Of a stretch of DNA of 64,000 nucleotides, positions 54,891 through 64,000 are shown one piece after another; position 1 is the first letter of the stretch; each line of letters begins with the position of its first letter. The translations under genes were made by a program, and so were the position numbers. Source of the stretch: Laguncularia racemosa. Taxonomy: Eukaryota; Streptophyta; Magnoliopsida; Myrtales; Combretaceae. The stretch lies in NCBI GenBank assembly GCA_037954665.1, contig JBBMOL010000136.1, positions 1,116,001 to 1,180,000 on the forward strand. The letters run 5' to 3'. The notes under the pieces are model-generated. The model ran no database searches. It saw only the letters and a program-made list of their open reading frames with translations, and was not told the DNA's origin.

Positions 54891-55070
54891 ATGGCTTCAG
54901 CCAACAGTTCAATCTTGAAGCTTGTTAGCAGTAACATGCCTTTCCTGTTCTTATCTTTCCTCTTCTCCTCTTTTATTTTAAATTCCTCAGCTTTCGAATC
55001 CTTACACCTCTCTTATGTTTTCTTGATAGGTGGCGGCAACTTATCTTGGCAAGCAAATAATCAAGGATAG
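54891..55070 (+). CDS. Small secreted-protein-like reading frame, possibly exon 1 of a gene hit by the Copia insertion
   Basis: 59 codons, ATG at 54891 in a favourable context (AAGCATGGCT), stop TAG at 55068-55070. The N-terminus MASANSSILKLVSSN is followed by MPFLFLSFLFSSFILNSSAF, a strongly hydrophobic stretch with small residues after it, like a signal peptide. No mature domain is recognised, so this could be the first exon of a longer secreted protein or peptide precursor. The Copia target duplication ends one base before the ATG, cutting the frame off from its probable promoter at about 49961. Function unknown; coding status is an inference. Confidence 0.4.
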   Translation: MASANSSILKLVSSNMPFLFLSFLFSSFILNSSAFESLHLSYVFLIGGGNLSWQANNQG

Positions 55071-55329
55071 CAAATAACGCGCACTTGCTCATCTCTACTA
55101 TATCCTGTTCTGTTCATACAAAAGAAAGTGGTTATTCTTCGCTTGTTGATATTCACAGGTGAGTTTTCTTTCATGCATCTTTCCCCCCTTCCATCCTTTA
55201 TTTTTATTTTCTTAAAAAATGAGGTCCTGCTTTCTTGTTCGTGCGTGGTCGGGTTACTGCCTTTTATTTTGTGTCTGGACACGAGAAAACTTAGTGATTA
55301 TGCGTGATTCTATCATCTTCAATTACATC

Positions 55330-55947
55330 AATAGAAATCCCTTGGCAATTTCTTGGACATATTCGCGAGCCTGGCCAAAATTATAGAGCTTATACATCGC
55401 TTGAACAATCTCGTATCTCGAATCTTCCGTATTTAACAAAGTTCCAAACCCTTCGATGCCAAATATAACAGGGATATTATTCAATAGTTTTATTGAATCA
55501 CCTGATGCCTAACATCAACTTTAGGCGATGCATTAGCCAAAGAGTAGTGCTTTCATCTACTTCAATACCTCTATGCATAGTTTTAATTGCACATTCGTGT
55601 CTCTCATCTTGGCATTGAGTGTGTCTATATATATGTATATTTCAACCGCTCGACCCCATTTCTTGTTGTTCAACCGTTGATTTCTCAGTTACTTTTTCAT
55701 GTGTTGTATCCTCTGGTGGGCTTAAACGAAAATGAGATTGCTATACATGTGTTCTTTAACAACCATTACACAAGTGCCATAATAAGGGATAAAACTTATA
55801 CTGTAATGGCCTGCTCTTGATTACCTTTACCAGTGGAATTGAAAATGCAACCTTAATTTCCAAAATTTCTAAAGGAACTTCTCGGTCCATGTGCTTCCCG
55901 ATTAGCTCGATTGACTCTAGGCACCTTTCCCCATAGTTGCCTCTCAT
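55330..55947 (-). pseudogene. Unidentified minus-strand protein-coding fragment
   Basis: Two pieces read like real protein. 55756-55947 gives ERCLESIELIGKHMDREVPL and EILEIKVAFSIPLV. 55330-55560 gives VDESTTLWLMHRLKLM, then after a one-base frame change IPVIFGIEGFGTLLNTEDSR and YEIVQAMYKLYNFGQAREYV. Codon use is less AT-biased than nearby DNA. I do not recognise the family. The break near 55500 suggests a broken gene or old repeat. Confidence 0.3.
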
Positions 55948-56099
55948 GTATCCTTCACATACACATGCACATATAGTTGTTTAGCCTCTTTCATACACAT
56001 ATATACATGTTCTTTGTTCTTGTTATATTGTTGGCGTCAGCTCATCTTCCTCTTTCTTTCTTTCCTTGCTTTATTGTTGTTGAATCAAACATATGGATG

Positions 56100-56499
56100 T
56101 GTTCTGTTTCTTTACTAGGTTTGGCATTAGGACAGAATATATATATATATATAAGGAACCCGTAACTCATAAGCATTGCTTAAAGACATTCACCAATGCC
56201 ATGGAACGTAGTCTTTTCACTTCTCTTGGAATTTGACTTATTTCTTCAGGTAGATTGCTTGTAATAGTTGATATCAATCATTAAGGGATCTTTTTAATAT
56301 CTGTTAGTCCCTATTATATTTCACATGTATGCATTCACGTGTACGCAATATTTATATATTTATTGTGCTTGCCACACACGCTTTCTCTTACTAATCTCTC
56401 TCTCTCTTTTTATTTATTTTAATTTTTTTTTTCATCACCAGCATTGCCCCCAATCAATCTTAATCATCCATTCAAGTAGTAAAGAGAAGTCACACACCA
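56100..56499. other. Upstream region of the plant-mobile-domain pseudogene
   Basis: Contains an AT microsatellite at 56139-56153, a CTCTCT run at 56395-56408 and a polypyrimidine T run at about 56419-56432. No gene called. Confidence 0.35.
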
Positions 56500-59320
56500 A
56501 TGGCAAAAGATTCAAGGAGCAACCAAGCTCAAAATACAGAAGTAATCAAGTAGAGAGATTTGCTAGTGCATTTAGATGAATGTCCTCCACCAATCTTGAG
56601 TCCTTGAAAAAAAATGGTTGGATAACATTATTTCTGAAGACACATTTTGGAACAAGACGAAGCATCGTGAACTTTGCACGACACCCTCTACTAATGGTAA
56701 GCTTTGGTTTATTGAGCGGGAACCTCTTGCTAATTCCTGGGATACTATTAGAGGAGATTTAGTGTTGCACTTAAGAAATGAGAAGAGAGAGTTACCACTT
56801 TCCAACACCCAATTTGCAACCCTTAAGGAGCCACCTCCTAGATGGGATGCTTAGGTAGAATATATTACCATGAAGACATAGCACATGAATCTTCTAAAGA
56901 AGGCTAGGGTCTTGAGCACCATCACTACTACCACTTGATTGTGGTTTTGACAAACAAGTGAGATGGAGCTGTGGCGGGCCCTCATATGCTGTTGGAGTAT
57001 TCAGACCCATATGTTTACCACTTCATGGGGGAGAAAACTCTAACACTAGAAGATGTGATCATGCTCTTGAACCTTCATGGCTTTAGGCAAACTGACATTG
57101 TTGCAGCTACAAATTCCCACAAGGAACTTAGTTTTCAAACGTCCTTATCAGGTGCTCTGAAAGCTACTCGTACCAAAAAGAAGAAGCCATGTTTCTCATC
57201 TTGGCTTCCATACTTCTTTGAAGAGTGGAGAGTGGATAAACCTTAAGTCTCGGGCTTAGGTTGCGATAGGAGTAAGTATTCCACACAATTCAATATATAT
57301 CTAATATGTGTATTAATGACTTTTAAGTTATCTCCTTTTTGTAGTTATGAGCTTGCGACTCTCATCGTGTTTTGGCTTTCTTTTTTTGTGTTCCCTAGTG
57401 GGCAAGAGGAAGGCATGAATCTATGTCTTCTCCTATTGGCCATACTAATTGCTCAAGGTGAGTACTTTACACTAATCCCCCCATTTACTTTGGCTTGTTA
57501 TACCAGTGCTTGGACTTATATCATTAGGCTTCTTTGCACTCAAAGGTTCACTATGTGAATATATCACATGTGAGCCTAATATTCTTGTAACTCTTCTTTT
57601 GCAAGCAATTTCGAAAGGACTTCATACCTTTTTTTGTTGATGATAGTTATGACCTTACCCTCCTTAGGGCATGGGCATGGGTTAAAGGGGCGTTCAAGTG
57701 GCCACTCTTACAACTTATAGATATTGAGGTTGACTTTACACTCTATCTCTTTGTGGAATGGATGCTAGGCTATGAAGATTATAGTAGGTACTCAGCAGGC
57801 TCAAAGGGAGAAGTAACCTTGATTGGAAATCTTGGGAGTTTGCACAATTTCAAGGTAAGGTTCCTTTTGTGGCGTATTCCAAGAGGCTTGCCTTCTTTGC
57901 TTGGCAACATAGACTTGATTAAGCACTTCTTAGAGTAAATAGTTATGGTGCACTCTCCTCATAGGGTGGCACACCAATTTGGCTTTGATCAAGGGGTGCC
58001 TTGTCTCATTATTGTGACTTAGAGTTTTGACTTATGTTGTCAGTCACTTTCACCAAGTGACTTTAAAAGTATTTATCCAAGGGTATGATGGTGATTCTTT
58101 CCTTCTACAAAATGTCGAGGGGTTGCTTCTATTGGTTAGCTAACATAATAGTCAAGTTGCATTGATGCATTTCAAACTTATGCCTTTGCATCAATAGATG
58201 ATGTGCTTCCTATGCCAACCATTTATCGTTATGAGTTCTATCTCAAGTTACCAAAGCCTAGGTCTAAATCTAGTGGTGGTGTCTAGGAACATGCCTCTAA
58301 AAAGCTAAACCCTTCTAGAGATATTGAGGTTGTGAGACCTTTACTGAAGTTTAAGGATCATCCCTTGTCTCCTCCTTTAGTAGACTCTAAATGAGCTAAG
58401 CGTCCATTTTTTCAAGAGGTGACATTGGTAAACATGTCTTGTTGTCATTACTTTTCTTCTTCATTTAACTATATTTTTCCTTTCTTTTTTTTTTTGCAGA
58501 CTAATATTGGTTCTCTTCCATCACATAATATGAGGGGGAGCACTATTGCCTAGAATTTTGGGTCTCACTTGAGCACCCTTAGTTTACCAATGGTGATTCT
58601 AGATGCAAAGGGTGGCGATCGAGACATGGTAGATTATGAGGAATCTCTAACTCGTTCTAACGATGGTGGGGATAATGACGATTACATTAATGAGTACAAT
58701 AGGCCTTTTAAAGTAGGTAAGATCACTCTTAATGGTAATTTACCCATCCTAGAGGGATGTGAAGAGGATAATCATGTTGATGCATTACTTTGTTTAGGTA
58801 CCTATGGAGGTGAGCTTTATGTAGTAGCAAAAGATATCCATCCTCCCCTAGTTGCTAACTTGTCTTATTAAGACAAGATGGCAACTCCAATGAATGATGT
58901 TGAATTAGAGGAGACTACTTCTTTTCATGGCTTTATTGTGCCTTCTCATCTTTTAGCACCATTAGAGAGTCTTAATGCTATGGATAGGGATTTCTAGGTT
59001 GAGTCTCCTATGTTGGAGACGGAACTAGCTTGTACCATGTTGAAAATATTGGTAGAGGCGATGATACTAATGGATAGGCTTTGGAAGTCCTTATTAGAGG
59101 ATCAATTAAAGCAACTAATTAAGAGTGTCGAGGGAGCTCATCTTCTAAAGTTCAAGGTTGATAGCTGAAGGCCTTTTGCTGTTGAGGCTAAGAAATTGCT
59201 AAGCTATTATGCCGCCATAAGATGTTGAGATGAGCTAATGGCAAGAATGTAGGAGTTGCAAAAGTCAATTGAAGCGGTGGATACTGAGATGAAGACAACA
59301 TTAAAAGACACAGACTTATA
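56500..59320 (+). pseudogene. Plant mobile domain (PMD, aminotransferase-like) gene, decayed
   Basis: Starts at ATG 56500 (MAKDSRSNQAQN) and soon meets stops. Landmarks in order: SYLLEYSD-like PHMLLEYSDPYVYHFMGEKT then LTLEDVIMLLNLHG (56971-57100), ELATLIVFWLSFFVFPSG and LLLLAILIAQG (57345-57460), VKGAFKWPLLQLIDIEVDF (about 57690), HRVAHQFGFDQGVP (about 57960). This is the PMD fold of MAIN/MAIL-type and transposon-encoded proteins. Introns appear retained: acceptor TTTTTGTAG at about 57343, donor CAAG|GTGAGT at about 57458, acceptor TTTTTTGCAG at 58499. The 3' part (58569-59320) is acidic then coiled-coil-like. Stops and frame changes throughout mean it is not functional. Confidence 0.65.
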
Positions 59321-60459
59321 GTCTAACATAGCAATAGATTGTCAGCCATACTTTAGAATACTTGCTTCTTTTGCACATACTCTATTTCCTTTTCTTTTTT
59401 CCTTTTCAAATCATTGTATTAGAATGATCTTTCAGTTAATGAGATGATCTTTGTTGCTTTCTTAGTTGTTTTACTGCATTTGTTGTTGTTACTTGTTTAT
59501 ATGTTTATGCCATGTAATGATGTGGGGCTAGTTAGATAGCTAGTGATCTAATTTGATTAGATTCCTTACAATAAAAATGTAATGCTTTTTTTGTAGCAAT
59601 AGTGAGGTAATAAGGTGATAACTACCTCATATGACTTATCAAACCCAATATACATATTCCACGCATTGAAGTAAAACTCTCACTTGTTAGCGACAATATG
59701 CTTAGAATAAAATGATCAATCATGCTTAAGAAGCGATAGTAACGTTTAGCGACAATATGCTTAGAATAAAATGATCAATCATGCTTAAGAAGCGATAGTA
59801 ACATTAGATGAATGGGCTTAACTTATTAGCATGAGTGGTTAAGAGGGTATTTCCCAATACTTAACCATTTTATCATCATTTTTGTTTTCATATTTCTTTT
59901 ATTCACTATGCATGTAAGGAGACTGTTCCCTTATCTAGGTGTAATATTTTGACATCATGTGCTTGGGAGACTATGCCCCTACTAGTTAGCAATTTGTAGG
60001 TTGGGTTTATCATTGCATACTCGGGGAGATTATGCTCTTACTAAGCAGCAATGATGTAAGATATTACTAATTATTTTTTTTTGTGTGCTAAGGAGATAAA
60101 TCTCTAACTTTTTAGCAATAAAATAAAAAAATAGTAGAGAGAAGAGCAACAGAGAAAGAGAGAGAACATAAAAAAGAAAAGGCTCTAATGATGCAAGCTA
60201 TTTATCTTATTCATGACATAGGGCAAGTACACATTGGTTTCATGTATGAAATTTCTTAATGTACTAAAAATTGATAGGTGTAGTGACTTTATTCTTTATT
60301 GGATTCAACAACTTGTAGTAGCTGCTTTTAGGGACTTTGTGAATTATATAAAGGCCTTCCCAGTTTGGCGTTGGAATACCTTGCCACACATGTTTCGCTA
60401 TGTGAAGTACAACATTACCTTACTGTAAGGATCGCTTTTTAACCAAACGATCATAAGCT
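59321..60459. other. Intergenic between the PMD pseudogene and the Tat-type element
   Basis: No gene. Holds an exact tandem duplication (59687-59804) and purine-rich GAGAGAAGAGCAACAGAGAAAG at about 60136. Confidence 0.45.
59687..59804 (+). repeat. Tandem duplication, two copies of 59 bp
   Basis: TTAGCGACAATATGCTTAGA begins at 59687 and again at 59746. Over about 57 bp the copies look identical, so the duplication is recent. Confidence 0.9.
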
Positions 60460-60479
60460 ACATTGAATCGCTACTGGTA

Positions 60480-61300
60480 ATTGGCAAAGTTGCACTTGAT
60501 AGCATCTTGTCTCTCTTCTAAAGCTTCAAGATCCAAGATCCGCAAAGTATCTAGTTTTAGTTCAACATTGATAGCCAGCTATGTGGAAGGAACCAAAACC
60601 TCTATGGGCATGATAGCTTAGGACTTATATACTAAAGAGAAGGGTGTTGCTTGTGTGGGGCCTCACTTGGATTGTTTATAAGCCCATAATGTCAATGGTG
60701 GTTTGTCATGCCATTCTTTGTGGTTTTCATGAACCATTCGGCTGAGCACCTTCAAGAGAGTCTTGTTTATTACCTCTACTTGGCCATTCCTTTTAGGGTG
60801 GTATGGTGTAGACTTTACATGATTAATGCTATAGGAGGCTAGCAATTGTTGTATATGTGAGTTGATGAAAGGTATGCCATTATCTAAGAGAATGCACTTT
60901 GGGATTTCAAAGTGAAAAAATAATATACTCCTTTATGAAGATTGCTATTGTGGGTCTTATTGCTTTCTTTAATGAGATTGCCTCTACCTATTTGGTGAAG
61001 CATTTTGTTCCCACTAGGATCTAAATGCATCCCTTAGATGGTGGGTATATTGGCCCAATCAGATCAAATGCTTAAGTATGGAATGGTCGTAGAGTAGTTA
61101 AGTTAAGCAGTACAACAACAGGAGCATGGATTGCATCACCATGTTGCTAGCATGTGACACACTTCTTAGCAAAGTTAAATGTATCGCTTTTCATAGTGAG
61201 CTAGTAGTACCCTATATTGAGCAAATGTTAGTATAACTTCCTTCCATTTTGGTGTTCTACACAATCTCGAGAGTGCACTTGAGCTAAGAGAGTTTCTATT
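60480..61300 (-). pseudogene. Integrase of the Tat-type element
   Basis: Readable blocks: PFHT then AFDLIGPIYPPSKGCI (first catalytic D, about 61080-61030), VGTKCFTK then VEAISLKKAI, and at 60663-60845 STPYHPKRNGQVEVINKTLL (catalytic E in QVE) with KEWHDKPPLTLWAY. Two stops (TAA at 61072-61074, TAG at 60988-60990) replace tryptophans that are conserved at these places in related integrases. Confidence 0.75.
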
Positions 61301-61899
61301 TTAGGAGGTGTTATGCATTTAAAAGGTTTTTGCATATATGATACTTTATACAACTTATCTTTGTGGATAATGTACTTTTTTTCTTTGTGTTTTACTAATT
61401 TAACATCTGTACTATTTGTAGGTTATTTTTCAAGTAATCGATATATGGGCATCTCTAATCACTTGCACTTGCCACAAAGTTGCATTCTCCCTGGTCGAGG
61501 AGTTCAGAGTACTTTAGGTAACTCATTTGTAGATATGGTGCATCCTTAGACATTGTAGGCTAATAATACCTTATGCGCTGGATGGGATAACAAAGGGGTG
61601 GTCCTTCTTCTCCACACTAGATCTTATGATGTTTATCTAGCTTTAAATAGGCTTGCTTCGCACAAATACATCAAGATAAAATGTCCTCTAGCCCTTTAAA
61701 GTACAAGATGCCATTAATGCGGGTGAAGTTCTTCAAGGTTATCATAGAAGCTGCATTAGGGTGCACTAATTGTGCTTTGATAGGAGTGCACCATTCATCT
61801 TATGCCTCCTCTTCTTCATCTAGTAGTTGCAGGGTTATACATGGGATAGACTTTTTGATGATTGGAACGTTTAAACTGTTTTCTTTAGTTTGAATAGGA

Positions 61900-62180
61900 A
61901 CTTTAGAGGCCAATGTTGCTAGTGCATTTGCATAATAGTTGGTAGATCATTTAGTGTGTTCATATCTCACTAAATTGAATTTGCTGACCAACGATTGCAC
62001 TATAGCCTTATAAGGCACTAGTGCTAGTTCCTTGAGAGCAAATTCACCATTAGCTTGCTTAATGATCAAGTTTGAATCACCATGGATACACAAGCGAAAT
62101 TCTCTAGCATTTTATGTAGAAATGAGTCTAAGTAAGAGAGTCTTGTACTTGGACTCATTTTTGGTATAGTGGAAGTCTAA
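61900..62180 (-). pseudogene. Second (archaeal-type) RNase H of the Tat-type element
   Basis: Minus strand LIIKQANGEFALKELALVPY, then QSLVSKFNLVRYEHTK and, after a stop, NYYANALATLAS. These match the end of the additional RNase H of Tat elements (D-S-x-L-I, P-Y, then A-D-A-L-A-T-L-A, with D changed to N here). Confidence 0.6.
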
Positions 62181-62439
62181 CTTAAATGCTAGAGATATCT
62201 CTTAGCCCTTAGGAGATGTCAATACTACCTTAGCTCCTCATCCAGTGCTAGTAAACAAGCTAGTAAACTATACCTACCACTCTCCATTTTGATTCAACCC
62301 TCATGGAGTCTTGGTGGAACTTTACTAGTATCATATCTGTAGCGTGAATCCTATGTATCATAAGAAAATGGGTTAGGAGGTTTACTAGTCCTTGAGACCT
62401 AATAGCCTTAGGTGGCATGACTATAATATCGAACTTTGA

Positions 62440-62790
62440 TAGGAGGTGCAACCATTTTGCAATCCCTTATGATGAAGTTGGTTGTGACAACAAGTACTTG
62501 ATTGGATCGAAGTAAGTGACAAGGTTAACCTTGTGTGCTAAAAAGTAGTGGTGCAGCTTCTATGTGGTGAATACCAGTGTAAGGCAATGCTTCTCACAAG
62601 TTAAGTAATTAACTTCACTTCCTTCGAGAGACCAACTTAGATGGTAAACTGATCGCTCCATGCCATCTACCTTTTGTGCTAGTACAGCCCTAAAGGACTT
62701 TTTAATAGATTTTAAGTAGAAAATCATTAGCAATCCTTTAAGTGGCATTGTTATCATTTGTGGGGAGGTATGTATCTCTTTTATTTTTCG
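62440..62790 (-). pseudogene. RNase H of the Tat-type element
   Basis: At 62560-62757: SFRAVLAQKVDGMERSVYHL, WSLEGSEVNYLTCEKHCLTL. This is the Y-x-S-R-x-L...E-x-N-Y-x-x-x-E-K region of Ty3 RNase H, with the expected R-x-L replaced. The catalytic D at the start of the domain is not readable. Confidence 0.65.
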
Positions 62791-63388
62791 AATGGCCTCC
62801 TCTTGTGGTTTTCCCCACTCAAATGGTGTACCCTTCTTTATGAGTCGTTACATAGGATGTGAGATTTTTGTAAATGAAGGGATAAATCGCCTAATGCAAG
62901 AGACTTTTCCCATAAAGGTTTTCAATTCCTTAGGGTTAGTCAATGAGGGTATAGACTATATGGCTTTCACTTTTGTTGGGTTAACATTGATCCCTTTCCT
63001 ATGGATGATAAACCTAAGTAATCTTCTAGAAGCTACCCTAAAGACACATTTCATATGGTTCATGCGTAACTCATATAATTTGCATCTCTTAAAGACCTTC
63101 TTCAAATGAATTAAATAGTTAGGTGCCCGCCTCAATTTAATAACTATGTCATCAACATAGTTTTCCATAAAGTCGTGCATCATATCATGAAATATTGCGT
63201 TCATTACCCTTTGATAAGTGGTGCTCACATTTTTTAGCTCGAAGGGCATAACCGTGTAATGGAAGTTTCCTAAAGGCGTTTTGAAAGCAATGCATTTGGC
63301 ATCTCTAAGGGCCATATTAATTTGGTTGTAACCACTAAAGCCATCCATGAATGAGAATAAATCATACCCTATTGCTGTATCAACCACC
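62790..63388 (-). pseudogene. Reverse transcriptase of the Tat-type element
   Basis: From the insertion point on: VVDTAIGYDLFSFMDGFSGY (catalytic D), NQINMALRDAKCIAFKTPLG, HYTVMPFELKNVSTTYQRVM and MENYVDDIVIK with the Y-V-D-D box, then GINVNPTKVKAI. Family differences include MPFELKN where G-L-K-N is usual. Open from 63388 to 62956. The domain start is cut by the Mutator-like element at 63389. Confidence 0.8.
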
Positions 63389-64000
63389 AAGGTTGTCAAA
63401 ATCACGATTTTAGTAGAATCGCTAAGGGGTCCGTAGAATGGGAACGTAGAAACGGAATTTAGAAACATAAGTTTCTACAACCTATGTAAAATAACTTCCA
63501 AATATTATAAATTTACTTACAATAGTCATTAAAAAATATAATGAATAATAGAAATAAGGAAATTCAGCATTTATTTTGGCCATAAATTGTAAATTTGCAA
63601 TAAAAGTCATAATATAGATAATCAAGTATAAGTTGTATAATATAGATATTTTATTTCTAAAATGATAAATCATGTATAATGCAAGTTTCACTTAGTTATA
63701 TATACACAAGTTAAAAGATAATAGATAAAATTTAAAAATCAATTGTGACTTTAAGAAATTACTAATAAATAAAAGTTGATAATGAAAATATACCATTAGA
63801 AAGGAGTAATATAAAAAAAATGACAAATAACTACTAACTAAAAGTAAATAATAAAGAAAATACTATAACAAGAAAAACTTTCAAAATTATATATTACTAG
63901 GTAAAATTTTGCACTATTCGTGATTATTAATTCAAAATATATTTACTTAACAATATCTCATATTTACTTAATTATGAGATATTGAAAAGATAGAAATATA
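63389..64000. mobile_element. Non-autonomous Mutator-like element, copy 2 (right end outside window)
   Basis: Begins AAGGTTGTCAAAATCACGAT and follows 26735-27350 base for base with few substitutions (roughly 93-95 percent by eye). It interrupts the Tat reverse transcriptase. The nine bases before it, TCAACCACC (63380-63388), are the presumed target duplication; its partner lies beyond the window. Confidence 0.8.

Larger units (their letters stand above)
60460..63388 (-). mobile_element. Tat-type Ty3/Gypsy element, decayed, interrupted at 63389
   Basis: Minus-strand order: reverse transcriptase (63388-62790), RNase H (about 62790-62440), a second RNase H-like domain (about 62180-61900), integrase (about 61300-60480). 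The extra RNase H between the first RNase H and integrase is the mark of the Tat group (Ogre/Retand type). Many stops and frameshifts. The upstream gag-protease part lies beyond the Mutator-like insertion, outside the window, and no LTR is visible. Confidence 0.75.

Noticed and set aside
1..64000. CRISPR arrays, bacterial operons, rRNA genes
   Set aside because: None seen; the window is plant nuclear DNA and its repeats are transposon- or satellite-like.

Overview
This is plant nuclear DNA, probably from an angiosperm. It is AT-rich with long intergenic stretches, one spliced housekeeping-type gene with GT-AG introns, and layers of nested plant transposable elements: Ty3/Gypsy of the Athila, CRM and Tat kinds, Ty1/Copia, L1-type LINEs, hAT-like and Mutator-like non-autonomous elements. 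I cannot name the species. There is no bacterial-style operon, CRISPR array, rRNA or tRNA gene; tRNA-like words are primer-binding sites of retroelements.

Layout. 1-7176: an Athila-like Ty3 element on the minus strand, cut by the left window edge, with most of pol deleted. 7177-11400: LTR-derived debris with a 58-bp tandem array, copy A of a ~0.7 kb dispersed repeat, and a 2 kb hAT-like element. 12128-17293: the one clear cellular gene, a multi-exon alpha/beta hydrolase on the minus strand. 17717-18030: a stray LTR with its primer-binding site. 18738-29582: a Ty3 element with a perfect 5-bp target duplication, containing LINE 1, which contains a second LINE and a Mutator-like element with a perfect 9-bp duplication. 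29735-32150: a Copia RNase H fragment and a third LINE. 34360-40143: a complete but decayed CRM-like Ty3 element with target duplication TGGGC. 40460-50081: AT-rich intergenic DNA with two hAT-type MITEs, a T18G31 tract, and copy B of the dispersed repeat in inverse orientation. 50082-54884: a young, apparently intact Copia element with an uninterrupted 1422-codon polyprotein. Its insertion site lies one base upstream of the ATG of a small secreted-protein-like reading frame at 54891. 56500-59320: a decayed plant-mobile-domain gene. 60460-63388: a decayed Tat-type Ty3 element, interrupted at 63389 by a second copy of the same Mutator-like element, which runs off the window.

How it fits together. 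Apart from the hydrolase, the possible small gene at 54891 and the decayed plant-mobile-domain gene, nearly everything recognisable is mobile DNA. Target-site duplications and the places where reading frames are interrupted give a relative insertion order. The most informative places are the nest at 18738-29582, the young Copia at a small gene's leader, the matching pair of Mutator-like elements, and the pair of dispersed repeats of unknown class. Nothing here clearly amounts to a new biological system; the novelty is in element families and insertion history.
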